Source of the DNA: Paenibacillus pinihumi DSM 23905 = JCM 16419
Lineage (GTDB): Bacteria > Bacillota > Bacilli > Paenibacillales > Paenibacillaceae
Reading direction: 5' to 3'
Assembly (NCBI RefSeq): GCF_000422505.1
Contig: NZ_KE383864.1
Span: 44,381 to 108,380 of the forward strand
Length of the DNA: 64,000 bases
Notes under the pieces: generated by a model
What the model was told of the DNA's origin: nothing
The model's database searches: none
The model's input: the letters and a program-made list of their open reading frames with translations, nothing else
Translations under genes and position numbers: made by a program
In this document: piece by piece, positions 45,115-53,484 of the stretch
Numbering within the stretch: the first letter of the stretch is position 1
Layout of the letters: every line of letters starts with the position of its first letter

Positions 45115-46349
45115 CCTTTGACCCCTCCGTCTATTAATGAAATAAATGAACTTACTTTTCTGGTAATAGGATGGAATTCAAGTGTTTCTACCCATTCTAC
45201 TGTTACAGAAACAGTATATGGGAAGCTTGATAACACGAGTTCCCTTATTTTATTTTCTGTTTCCGTTGTGGCACCGCCTTTAGAAATTGCTTTCACAATA
45301 AAATCATAAATAGTGACTTGTATGAACTGTAATTGGATAATAGGTGAATTCTCATCTTCATATAAATATCTAAATAATCTACGAAGTAAAACAGGATTCA
45401 TTCTTCCATTTGGTGTGATTATATAGTCACTTAATCTACCTTGAGCTAAAGTTAGAACTGGTTCAAGTCGTCCACATGTACATTCTTGCTTATCTATTTT
45501 CCCTATATCTCCGGTTCTATATCTTATTAAAGGTAGTGTTTTGCAATTTAGACTAGTAACAACAATCTCTCCGAAATCACTCTCATTACTTTCAGATAAA
45601 ACTTCTAAAAATACATTATCCGAACATATATGCATTTTTTTATATTTGCATTCATAAGCTATTGGGAATAATTCTGCTAATCCATACATATTCGTTACAG
45701 TTCCACCAAACGCTTCGGCGATTTCGCTTCTCTGACCATCTGTTAAATGCTCCGAACGATTTTCAACTAGTTGAATTTTTGTCATGTTTATTTTATTGAT
45801 ATTGATATATTTTGCAAATTCAAAAAGCGAAGAAGCATAACCTTGTAAAATGGTTGGTTTGAATTCATTAATTGCAGATACAAACAGTTTATACCGTTCA
45901 TCATTATTCTCATAAAGAGATAGTATTAACTCTTTTTTCTCATGACCATTGTATATAAACTTAAGCGGTTCCTTTATTTTATCAAAATGACAAATCGGAC
46001 CTTTGAATGCTTTTTCTGAAATTCTCTTTCTTTCCCTACATAAAGACATCGTATTGAAAAAAAATTCTTCTTTTGATCTTAAATATTTAACAGGTATTCC
46101 TGTTGAACCAGATGTCCAATATGGTATACAGTTTTCTTCTGTAACTCCTTCTGTAAGTAGTCTTGTGTAATTGTCTCTTATATCTTTCTTCGTCAATAAA
46201 GGTATTTTTTCGAAATCATCATTGGTCAGTATCTCCTCATTTTGTGAAAAATGATTCTTATAAAAGTCAGTATGCTCCTTAGCATGATTGTAAACTTGAA
46301 GGATTTTATCAACTGATGAATTCCACAAAATACACTCCTCCTTTTTCAT
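45111..46349 (-). CDS. PaaK/CapK-like adenylate-forming enzyme
   Basis: The 412-residue protein resembles phenylacetate-CoA ligases: YWTSGSTGIPVKYLRS (ATP-binding loop, residues 77-92), NMYGLAELFPIAYEC, LPLIRYRTGDIGKI, and a Cys pair (CTCGR) near the C-terminal lid. This branch includes ligases that load aryl or amino acids on carrier proteins. It overlaps the ACP2 gene by four bases downstream and the Rieske gene by four bases upstream. A carboxylate for ACP2 is the likely substrate. Confidence 0.85.
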   Translation of the reverse strand: MKKEECILWNSSVDKILQVYNHAKEHTDFYKNHFSQNEEILTNDDFEKIPLLTKKDIRDNYTRLLTEGVTEENCIPYWTSGSTGIPVKYLRSKEEFFFNTMSLCRERKRISEKAFKGPICHFDKIKEPLKFIYNGHEKKELILSLYENNDERYKLFVSAINEFKPTILQGYASSLFEFAKYININKINMTKIQLVENRSEHLTDGQRSEIAEAFGGTVTNMYGLAELFPIAYECKYKKMHICSDNVFLEVLSESNESDFGEIVVTSLNCKTLPLIRYRTGDIGKIDKQECTCGRLEPVLTLAQGRLSDYIITPNGRMNPVLLRRLFRYLYEDENSPIIQLQFIQVTIYDFIVKAISKGGATTETENKIRELVLSSFPYTVSVTVEWVETLEFHPITRKVSSFISLIDGGVKG

Positions 46350-46744
46350 AAATGAACATAGATATTCCCTGATTCTACAGTGACGTCAAAAGTTATTACC
46401 GGCTCAATTTCTTCTTCTTTTTGAACAGTAACTGGATATGTTTTGACTCTACATTTATTTGGAGCAAATACTGACCGTCCGGTTGCTAAATTAAATTCCC
46501 ATCCATGCCAAGGGCATCTCAGGATTTTCCCATCTTCCTCTAAGCTAAAGCTTCCATTTTCATAGACCGTCATACCACCAATATTACCTCTACATAAAGG
46601 AGCACCTTGATGTGGACAAAGATTTTTAACAGCTTTAAATTCACCATTGACATTGAAAACTCCAATACTTATACCTTCTATACTCACTAGTCGTCGCATT
46701 CCATGAACAAGTTGGCTTGTTTTACAAATAAAATGAGAACTCAA
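46346..46744 (-). CDS. small Rieske [2Fe-2S] protein
   Basis: The 132-residue protein carries both cluster-binding motifs: Cys43-Pro-His45 (NLCPHQGAPLC) and Cys77-Pro-Trp-His80 (RCPWHGWEF). It has no catalytic oxygenase domain, so it acts as an electron carrier or forms part of a split oxygenase. The oxygenase subunit it would serve is not obvious in the cluster. The amidohydrolase gene next to it is separated by only 11 bases. Confidence 0.88.
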   Translation of the reverse strand: MSSHFICKTSQLVHGMRRLVSIEGISIGVFNVNGEFKAVKNLCPHQGAPLCRGNIGGMTVYENGSFSLEEDGKILRCPWHGWEFNLATGRSVFAPNKCRVKTYPVTVQKEEEIEPVITFDVTVESGNIYVHL

Positions 46745-46755
46745 CTCAAATCCTC

Positions 46756-47793
46756 CTATAGGCTATATAATTCTTTGGCGTTATTGTAGAATACTGAATT
46801 ATGAAGATGAGAAGGTATTGATCTTCTTATATAGTCAGGTGAATCAAAGTCCCAATGAGCGTAATCACTAGAGAACATAAGAATGTGTTGGGCATCCATA
46901 GCTTCTAGCATTGACCACATATATTCTCTTTTATCTGGAACTTCAAGAGGTTGCGTTGTAACGCGAATATTTGACCTTAAATATTCATGTGGTCTTTTCT
47001 TCATCCAAGGCACCTCTTCCCGAAGTGCTTTATATTCTGCATCTAATCTCCAAAGTAGAGGCGGTATCCATGAAACCCCTCCCTCTACTAAAACAACCTT
47101 TAGTGCAGGAAATTTATCAAATACTCCTTCTGTAATAAAGCTAACTAGATGAGATTGAAAAGCTGTGGATAATAGAGTATGATACTCTATAAAATGTGAA
47201 GGATATCCTAAACTGTTTGAGTCATTAACCCCCACTCCATCTGTTCCAGGATGGATCGCAAATGGGATTCCATATTCTTGACATGCTTCATAAATGGGAT
47301 GATATTGCTTTTTCCCAAATGCAGCCCTGGCACCAGAATCTACAACAACTTGCACCATGTGAGGGTGATTAACACATCTCTTAATTTCTTCAACTGCAGC
47401 AATTGGATCTTGAGGGTTTACTAAAATTGACCCCTTAAACCTTCCATGATTATTATGTTTCTCTAACCATTTGTCCATCAACCAATCATTATGTGCTTTT
47501 GCGATCTCATTGCCCAGATCATAATTGGGATAGGAACTTACAAAAGCACGTGGCAATAGTATACTGTAATCTATATCATAAATATCGAGGTGGTTACTCA
47601 CTACATATTCTGGATCTGATGCGACTGGTCCACCTCTCGCCTGTTTTGCATCAATTCTATTTTCTTGAATTGGCTGGCTAAAATATTTATAACTGCCCCC
47701 TTTATAAAGCTTGCTCCATGGCCAAGACATATATTTTCTAATTTCGTCAATCCCCGTGGGCATTGGATGCACGTCACAATCGATAATTCCCAT
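46756..47793 (-). CDS. amidohydrolase-2 family protein (ACMSD/resorcylate decarboxylase type)
   Basis: The 345-residue TIM-barrel protein starts with the metal-binding IDCDVHPMPTG and later shows FAIHPGTDG, HLVSFITEGVF, VLVEGGVSWIP and a final Asp in MFSSDYAHWDFD. Members decarboxylate aromatic acids or hydrolyse cyclic amides. It may prepare or trim a building block together with the Rieske protein. AGGGGTG precedes the ATG. The substrate is not known. Confidence 0.85.
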   Translation of the reverse strand: MGIIDCDVHPMPTGIDEIRKYMSWPWSKLYKGGSYKYFSQPIQENRIDAKQARGGPVASDPEYVVSNHLDIYDIDYSILLPRAFVSSYPNYDLGNEIAKAHNDWLMDKWLEKHNNHGRFKGSILVNPQDPIAAVEEIKRCVNHPHMVQVVVDSGARAAFGKKQYHPIYEACQEYGIPFAIHPGTDGVGVNDSNSLGYPSHFIEYHTLLSTAFQSHLVSFITEGVFDKFPALKVVLVEGGVSWIPPLLWRLDAEYKALREEVPWMKKRPHEYLRSNIRVTTQPLEVPDKREYMWSMLEAMDAQHILMFSSDYAHWDFDSPDYIRRSIPSHLHNSVFYNNAKELYSL

Positions 47794-47815
47794 AAGAATT
47801 TCACCCCTAAATTAA

Positions 47816-48301
47816 TTACTGTTTTATTATTAATTTCATAACCGCATTCTCCAGCTCAATTCCAGTATGTGAAGACAATGCAGCACATAATTTAGCTGGT
47901 TCACTACAGCACAAACATTTTCTTGGCTGTTCTCCCAACATTTTACGCGATATCTTGTTTCCTTTATTATCAAATACATCAATGTCCCAAAGTGTAGCCC
48001 ACAAACTGCTTTTTTCCAAACTTAAAGTTAAACTTTTAATTTTCTCTGGAGTAGCATTTACTCGAATATAATGGCATTTATTAAGTTTACTATTATTAAA
48101 TGTGGCTGGATTAAACTCAGTCAGATGGCCAGTTAGCTTAGATATTGCATCAAAAAAGATAACATCTTGGATTGACTCCTTGATCCTTGCTCTTGTTGGA
48201 ATGCATAAAGTAACTTGAATCAATGTTTGCTCAAAATTTAAACTATGAAGCAATTGAATTCTCGAAGCTTCAATTTCCTCTCGTATTTTATTAATAATCA
48301 A
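47816..48301 (-). CDS. citX: CitX-like holo-carrier synthase (phosphoribosyl-dephospho-CoA transferase)
   Basis: I use the TTG at 48301, five bases after GGAGG; an ATG at 48313 is possible. The protein of about 160 residues ends with the CitX pattern: SLWATLWDIDVFDNKGNKIS, then PRKCLCCSEPAKLC. CitX moves the 2'-(5''-phosphoribosyl)-3'-dephospho-CoA group onto the citrate lyase carrier CitD. A CitD-like gene lies in the same operon. The gene overlaps the CitG gene slightly, so the two are coupled. Confidence 0.82.
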   Translation of the reverse strand: MIINKIREEIEASRIQLLHSLNFEQTLIQVTLCIPTRARIKESIQDVIFFDAISKLTGHLTEFNPATFNNSKLNKCHYIRVNATPEKIKSLTLSLEKSSLWATLWDIDVFDNKGNKISRKMLGEQPRKCLCCSEPAKLCAALSSHTGIELENAVMKLIIKQ

Positions 48302-49169
48302 TATTCCCTCCATCCCACAAGTACAAAGCTAATGTGGAAGAAAGTAAATCTGCTGAACCTCCTGGATTAATACTATACTTATTAAATGCAGCTTCCATTT
48401 CATCCAGCATAATTTTCCCTGACAAACTAAAAACACTTCCCGAGTCTAGTACCTTCTTTGCCCAAAGTTGTGCATATTTTATTCTCCAACAGTTGAATTT
48501 TCGATTTAAAATGGTTGTATCATTTATTTTAGATATTAGAGTGATAAGTGTGTGAGTAAGCGATATCCTCAAATCTATACCATCCATAAGACATTCTTTT
48601 AACACTGGTAAGCCACATTGTAAAATGTGTGGAAATCCATCTTGTACTTCACCTCTAACCCCACGTATTCCATATTTAGAATATGCTTTCATCCCGGTAC
48701 TTTCCGTTCCTTTTAATTTATTGAAATCATCTTTTAAATGCTTTATTGAAATCTCCTTTGCAAGTGAACAGATATTTATAGGATTAAAATCTCCATTTAT
48801 CGAGTAATTGAGTCCAGCAGCCCCACATAATATAATATTCAGGAAAATTGATCCTTTATGTGTATTTATTCCATTTGTTGTTTGAAACATAACCTCTTCC
48901 GCTTCTAAACCAATATGACGCAATTTAATAAAGAGATCTGAATTATCATACTTTTTCCCTTCCCACTTTAGGCCTTCTAAAACAGATTTATAAAAAAATC
49001 TATTTAATGCTATACTACTTTTTGTGAATGTAAAGATATTCATATCAGTATGTATACCATTACTAATGGCGCTTACTAGTCCTGGCTTTGGCCATACTAT
49101 TGCTTCTGCTAACAAAGAGAAGGTCATCTTCTCTGATATAGATATAGCTATCCTATTTGTATCCAACAA
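48291..49169 (-). CDS. citG: CitG-like triphosphoribosyl-dephospho-CoA synthase
   Basis: The frame is open from 49247, but that would overlap the previous gene by 94 bases. I therefore choose a TTG at 49169 (about 292 residues); the exact start is uncertain. CitG features are KPGLVSAISNGIHTDMNIFTF, IGLEAEEVMFQTTNGINTHKG and IFLNIILCGAAG. The enzyme joins ATP and 3'-dephospho-CoA to make the precursor of the carrier's prosthetic group. Its presence with CitX and CitD shows that this special cofactor is used by the pathway. Confidence 0.85.
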   Translation of the reverse strand: MLDTNRIAISISEKMTFSLLAEAIVWPKPGLVSAISNGIHTDMNIFTFTKSSIALNRFFYKSVLEGLKWEGKKYDNSDLFIKLRHIGLEAEEVMFQTTNGINTHKGSIFLNIILCGAAGLNYSINGDFNPINICSLAKEISIKHLKDDFNKLKGTESTGMKAYSKYGIRGVRGEVQDGFPHILQCGLPVLKECLMDGIDLRISLTHTLITLISKINDTTILNRKFNCWRIKYAQLWAKKVLDSGSVFSLSGKIMLDEMEAAFNKYSINPGGSADLLSSTLALYLWDGGNIDY

Positions 49170-50340
49170 TGTTTTTGGGCCAATCGGCTGGATCAGTACC
49201 GTACTGTTGCAAGAAGCTCCATACACATCTTTCAAGTCCAAGTCCAATGCACCCCGTCCAGGATTCTTTGTTGTTATTCATAGTTATATTAAATGTTTTA
49301 GTGAAATAATCTCCATGATTGTCAAATGAAGCTATTGAAATTGTATCGGATTTATGCGGAATTTCCGCTCTAATTTCTTGTTTAATAACTTCTGGCATAT
49401 CAAATTTATCTACTTGATTTTTTGCAATGAAAAATGGATCATCGGCAACTACACTACTTGCACTAATCCCCATTAACTTAAGCCACTCGATCGACCATTC
49501 AACTGATTTAACACTCATTTCTGTAATAAATTTTTTATCACCAATAAACACAAACTCTCTCATATTAAAATTAATTAGACGCTCTAAGAAATGAAGATTT
49601 TTCCTTTCGTTTCTGTAACAAAGTCCTTTTACAGTAAATACTGTATTATTATTAATTTCTTTATTTTCATGTTCAAAATACACCTTCAAACAAGGTGCCG
49701 ATTGAAGTGTATACGTAATTTTCTTATCTATAAATGGTCTAATGTCTTGCGATAGACCTTCAATAGCTATGCTGTTTTTGAAATCTTCAACAATAGAATA
49801 GTCATTATTTAAATGGGTAGCAATCATCAACCCTGTTGGATCATTCGAAAAATAATTCAACTTTTCTAAATAGTACGTTGGAATTATTGTTGTATATTGT
49901 TTTTCAACAACGCTCATTTCGTTCTTTTGTAAAACTTCATAAAAAAACATCTTGAATGATTCGTCAAAAAACTCCATTAATTTTATAATATGCGAGGATA
50001 ATGAGATATCATGTTCTCTAAGAAATGATATCCATTTTTTTTCAATTAATTCATCGGCAATGTTTTTATGATTTTTAGGGGTACAGCACGTGGATAAGGT
50101 TGTATATGTATCTTCTCTTGAAGTTTTTTCTCTAGTAGACCATTTTTGATAACATTCAATTATTTTTTTTTCAATATCATTAGGATCTTCACTTTCTAAA
50201 AACCGAAATGTAATGGTTCCTAGTTCAGTCGGACTGTAAAAAATATTAAGAATATTTATATGTTTTTTCATGAAAGTCGAGAAACTTCCTATATCTTCCT
50301 TGCCAACTCTAATATCACTTATAGTAACTTCTTTAAACAT
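49153..50340 (-). CDS. amino acid:[carrier protein] ligase, class II aaRS-like
   Basis: The ATG at 50340 behind GGGAGAA gives 395 residues. It is a homologue of the seryl-tRNA synthetase core without a tRNA-binding arm. Motif 2 is visible (GLCYRNERKNLHFLERLINFN, shown in part), followed by MREFVFIGD, and motif 3 reads TGCIGLGLERCVWSF. Candidate zinc ligands are the Cys of STCCTPKNH, a Glu in motif 2 and the Cys of TGCIGLG. Known family members activate small amino acids and attach them to phosphopantetheine of carrier proteins. In this cluster diaminopropionate or a similar amino acid may be its substrate and ACP1 its partner. Confidence 0.85.
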   Translation of the reverse strand: MFKEVTISDIRVGKEDIGSFSTFMKKHINILNIFYSPTELGTITFRFLESEDPNDIEKKIIECYQKWSTREKTSREDTYTTLSTCCTPKNHKNIADELIEKKWISFLREHDISLSSHIIKLMEFFDESFKMFFYEVLQKNEMSVVEKQYTTIIPTYYLEKLNYFSNDPTGLMIATHLNNDYSIVEDFKNSIAIEGLSQDIRPFIDKKITYTLQSAPCLKVYFEHENKEINNNTVFTVKGLCYRNERKNLHFLERLINFNMREFVFIGDKKFITEMSVKSVEWSIEWLKLMGISASSVVADDPFFIAKNQVDKFDMPEVIKQEIRAEIPHKSDTISIASFDNHGDYFTKTFNITMNNNKESWTGCIGLGLERCVWSFLQQYGTDPADWPKNIVGYK

Positions 50341-50344
50341 GATA

Positions 50345-51058
50345 TTATATTCTCCCAACAGAGTATATTTTATTTGCAATATCAATTTGTAGTGGATGAA
50401 TTACTGATCTTCCCGTAAATCCAACCTTTTGTGAAAACTCACAATCAATTTTGAACAATTCAGTCTCTTTATAATTCATAAAGGTTGAATCAAAACATTC
50501 AAAATTATTTTCCCTACAAAATCCTCCTAATTTCTCTCTCGCATTTAATAAATCCGACCGTATATCAATAGAACCATTACGAATACTCAATTCATAATCT
50601 GATGCTCCAAAGGTAAAAGCGTATATACATTTACTTGATTTTGAAATTTCTTCAATATTATCTAATGCAATTTTACTTTCTATCATAATTTCATACTGCA
50701 AGTTGCAATTTAAAGATTCTATATATCTCTCGATAAGAATTATATCTTCGGGCTTACTTACCTTTGGAACTCTAATTCTACTTACTTTTTTAGAATCAAT
50801 AGTTACTTTAATATCTTCTTTCCATATATCACTTTCAATCGCATTTATCCTTACTATTATTTTTTTACCCGTTTTTTTAAAATATTCATTAGCAGCATGT
50901 TTAACGAGGTACCTCGCTTCTAATTTATTAGCATCGGGAGTACCATCCTCTAGACATAAAATAATGTTTAATTTGTCATTTATGCGTATAGCATTTTCAA
51001 TAAAGTTAGGCTTGTACGCAGGAACGTACAGGAATACTTTATTTTCAATTAAAGACAT
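50345..51058 (-). CDS. citE: CitE-like aldolase/lyase (HpcH/HpaI family)
   Basis: The 237-residue TIM-barrel protein is a short relative of citrate lyase beta subunit: FLYVPAYKPNFIENA, IILCLEDGTPD, IIVRINAIES, a Glu in YEIMIES, FTFGASDYELSI, and SVIHPLQIDIAN near the C-terminus. CitE splits (3S)-citryl-carrier to acetyl-carrier and oxaloacetate, and relatives run in either direction on malyl- or citramalyl-thioesters. It directly follows the CitD-like gene. It is about 50 residues shorter than typical CitE (about 290). Confidence 0.82.
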   Translation of the reverse strand: MSLIENKVFLYVPAYKPNFIENAIRINDKLNIILCLEDGTPDANKLEARYLVKHAANEYFKKTGKKIIVRINAIESDIWKEDIKVTIDSKKVSRIRVPKVSKPEDIILIERYIESLNCNLQYEIMIESKIALDNIEEISKSSKCIYAFTFGASDYELSIRNGSIDIRSDLLNAREKLGGFCRENNFECFDSTFMNYKETELFKIDCEFSQKVGFTGRSVIHPLQIDIANKIYSVGRI

Positions 51059-51073
51059 GGCGACTCTTTCCTT

Positions 51074-51319
51074 TCAGTGGAAGCTATTACTTAAAGCTTC
51101 GATTCTGCTTTCAATTACCCACTCATTTGCACCGTAGTAATAAATAATCAACGAGAGATTGCTGAGACCGTATTTAATTAAGTAATACTTAATTTTGTCA
51201 TTAACTAAATTATCAGGTATTTCCGGAACTAAATTAATGATCTTAATGTTAGCAACATTAGTATCATCGTATATAATTTTCATATCACTTGATTCAGCTG
51301 TACCTATAATGAAATTCAT
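51074..51319 (-). CDS. citD: CitD-like acyl carrier protein
   Basis: The 81-residue protein carries GTAESSDMKI at residues 6-15, which matches GTLESSD of citrate lyase gamma subunit, where a Ser bears the phosphoribosyl-dephospho-CoA arm. The C-terminal YYGANEWVIESRIEAL matches the DKGALDCVIRARLETAL pattern of CitD. It overlaps the GH88 gene by four bases (ATGA). CitF, the alpha subunit that would load it from citrate, is not in the window. Confidence 0.8.
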   Translation of the reverse strand: MNFIIGTAESSDMKIIYDDTNVANIKIINLVPEIPDNLVNDKIKYYLIKYGLSNLSLIIYYYGANEWVIESRIEALSNSFH

Positions 51320-52449
51320 TGTTGACTATACCTCCGATATACTGATAATGCTTCTAATAGAAAATAATCTCCCCAGATTGCGGACTCATTAGGGGCATTT
51401 ATGTATTTAAAGGGCGTACTAACATCTAACAGCAATCCTTGATGTAAGTGATCATAGGAAATGAAATTATTACATAATTGGATAAGTATTCTCTCCCCAT
51501 AGCCCCAGTACTTTCCTCCATTAATCAAATCATTATTAATAGATAAGTGATGTCCATACTCTAAAAATGCTGAAGCTGCAATTGCTGCGGCTGAGGTATC
51601 TAAAAGATGTTTCTTTTTCGATGCCACTAGATCCCATGATGGTAAATAATTTTGGCAATTTTCAATAAAAAACTCACTTAATTTATCTATCTCCTCTAAG
51701 TATTGCTTGTACCCCTGGGAACTCAAGCATATTTCAGCTTTAATGAGACCATATATTGCCCAAGTATGGCCACGTGTCCAGACAGAGTCTATGCTTTCGG
51801 AGTTTTTATAAATTGGCTTGATTAAATCTCCAGATAATGGATCAGCCTGTACATATTCATAGGTTCCACCATCAGATTTGATTAAATTGTTAATTGAAAT
51901 AGTAATATTTTTTTGAAATGCTTTTATGTATTTTTTATCTTTAGTTTGCTTATAAGCCCAAATCCATATTAAGTTGTTCATTAATCCATCAACGCTTTGT
52001 ATTTTTTCACCATCAGACATCCACGAGCATTTAAGATAGCCACCCGGCATAAGAGAATTAAACAAACTTTCAGCCGTTTTTAGAGCATTCTCTTTCAAAT
52101 GACTGATTTTGGTGATATCATACCCAATTGCATAAGAAAAATAGATAATATAACCAATATCTTGAAATGAATCATCCAAAATATACTTATTTAGCCCTTT
52201 ACAACACTCTAAGGCCTTATTCTTCCAAAACGAACTACCGTCATATTCATATAATAGTAATAAACTACCAATAAGGAAGCCACCTGACCATGTATCACCC
52301 CACTGCCATTTACCTTCTTTCGTATAGATAGGATTTGAACTTTCTTCGTGGTTTTCTCTATCAAATACTGTCTTTCTATATTTATCTATAGCAGTGTTAT
52401 AAATAAAAGTAATTTTTTTTTCATTTATCATTCGAAAATTACTCTCCAT
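51316..52449 (-). CDS. GH88 family unsaturated glucuronyl hydrolase-like protein
   Basis: The 377-residue protein has an alpha/alpha-barrel with the GH88 landmarks: GKWQWGDTWSGGF, Asp in DIGYIIYFSYAIGYD, Asp in SVDGLMNNLIWIW, and SVWTRGHTWAIYGLI. These enzymes hydrate the double bond of an unsaturated uronic acid and so release it from a sugar chain. There is no signal peptide. In a biosynthetic cluster it may remove or modify a sugar-like or enol-ether group. The neighbours give no sugar-chain context. Confidence 0.85.
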   Translation of the reverse strand: MESNFRMINEKKITFIYNTAIDKYRKTVFDRENHEESSNPIYTKEGKWQWGDTWSGGFLIGSLLLLYEYDGSSFWKNKALECCKGLNKYILDDSFQDIGYIIYFSYAIGYDITKISHLKENALKTAESLFNSLMPGGYLKCSWMSDGEKIQSVDGLMNNLIWIWAYKQTKDKKYIKAFQKNITISINNLIKSDGGTYEYVQADPLSGDLIKPIYKNSESIDSVWTRGHTWAIYGLIKAEICLSSQGYKQYLEEIDKLSEFFIENCQNYLPSWDLVASKKKHLLDTSAAAIAASAFLEYGHHLSINNDLINGGKYWGYGERILIQLCNNFISYDHLHQGLLLDVSTPFKYINAPNESAIWGDYFLLEALSVYRRYSQQ

Positions 52450-52463
52450 AAAATGTTATTTAA

Positions 52464-53447
52464 TTATGAGAAGACTAGATCAAAATTAGAAGCTATCTTC
52501 TTCATATCGATACCTCTTTCTAACAACCAACTATCAGAATATATCGTGTCTACATATCTATCCCCTCTATCAGGTAAGACCGATAAAATTCTACCTTTCA
52601 CATTCATTTCAATAGCCAATTTCAACGCTGCATAGATAGCTGCCCCAGAAGAACCACCGACTAATATGCCTTCTTTAGAAGCAAGAAATCTGTTCATATA
52701 AAAGGCATCCTTGTCACTGACATGCATTATTTCGTCATATAGTTCTCTTCTTACATTTGGAGGTACTATCGAAGCACCTATACCTGTCAAATGTCTTTTT
52801 CCAGGTGGTCTATCAAATATGACAGAACCAATTGCATCAACAACCATAATTTTTATTGAAGGTATCAATTTTTTTATTTCTTCTGCACAGCCAGTCGCTA
52901 ATCCAGCTGTTCCGATCGGCAAGACCAACCATTCTAATTCACCATTGAAGTCGTTATAAATCTCCCTAGCTGTTTTTTTGTGTGTTTCAGGGTTCCAAGG
53001 ATTGTTATATTGATTCGGCCAATAGTATTCAGGATTATCCTTTAAAACTTTTTTCACGGTATTTATTCTTGTTTCTAAATAATTACCAGATTCATCACAA
53101 TCTGTTACCATAATTATTTGAGCATTGTATGCCCTCAATATACTTAAGTTTATGGGACTTATTTTAGGATCAACGACACAAATCATGTTGTATCCCTTTA
53201 CTCTTGAAACCATCGCTAACCCAATTGCGAGATTTCCAGAAGAAGACTCTATTATAGTCCCTCCCTTTTTTAATAAATAATTTCTCTCAGCAGATTCGAC
53301 AATATGTTTTGCAACACGATCCTTCATGCTGCCTACTGGATTATTCCCTTCTAACTTAATAAATAGTTCAGATGGAATATTACGAAATGTATTTAATTTC
53401 ACCACCGGTGTATTACCTATTAATTCCAAATAGTTGTTGTATAACAA
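52464..53447 (-). CDS. SbnA-like N-(2-amino-2-carboxyethyl)-L-glutamate synthase
   Basis: The 327-residue PLP enzyme belongs to the cysteine synthase family, with Lys42 (GSMKDRVAKH), ESSSGNLAIG for phosphate binding, LPIGTAGLATGCAEE and the late GILVGGSSGAAIYA. The layout is that of SbnA, which joins O-phospho-L-serine and L-glutamate. With SbnB it yields L-2,3-diaminopropionate. The start is TTG, five bases after GAGGTGAT. A cysteine synthase role is possible in isolation, but the SbnB partner in the same operon makes SbnA the better reading. Confidence 0.87.
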   Translation of the reverse strand: MLYNNYLELIGNTPVVKLNTFRNIPSELFIKLEGNNPVGSMKDRVAKHIVESAERNYLLKKGGTIIESSSGNLAIGLAMVSRVKGYNMICVVDPKISPINLSILRAYNAQIIMVTDCDESGNYLETRINTVKKVLKDNPEYYWPNQYNNPWNPETHKKTAREIYNDFNGELEWLVLPIGTAGLATGCAEEIKKLIPSIKIMVVDAIGSVIFDRPPGKRHLTGIGASIVPPNVRRELYDEIMHVSDKDAFYMNRFLASKEGILVGGSSGAAIYAALKLAIEMNVKGRILSVLPDRGDRYVDTIYSDSWLLERGIDMKKIASNFDLVFS

Positions 53448-53484
53448 TAATGATCACCTCGAACTGTTTTGTTGTTTTTCTAAG

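Noticed and set aside
52464-53447. Reading this gene as a plain cysteine synthase
   Set aside because: The SbnB-like dehydrogenase in the same operon and the biosynthetic setting fit SbnA better; no sulfur genes are near.
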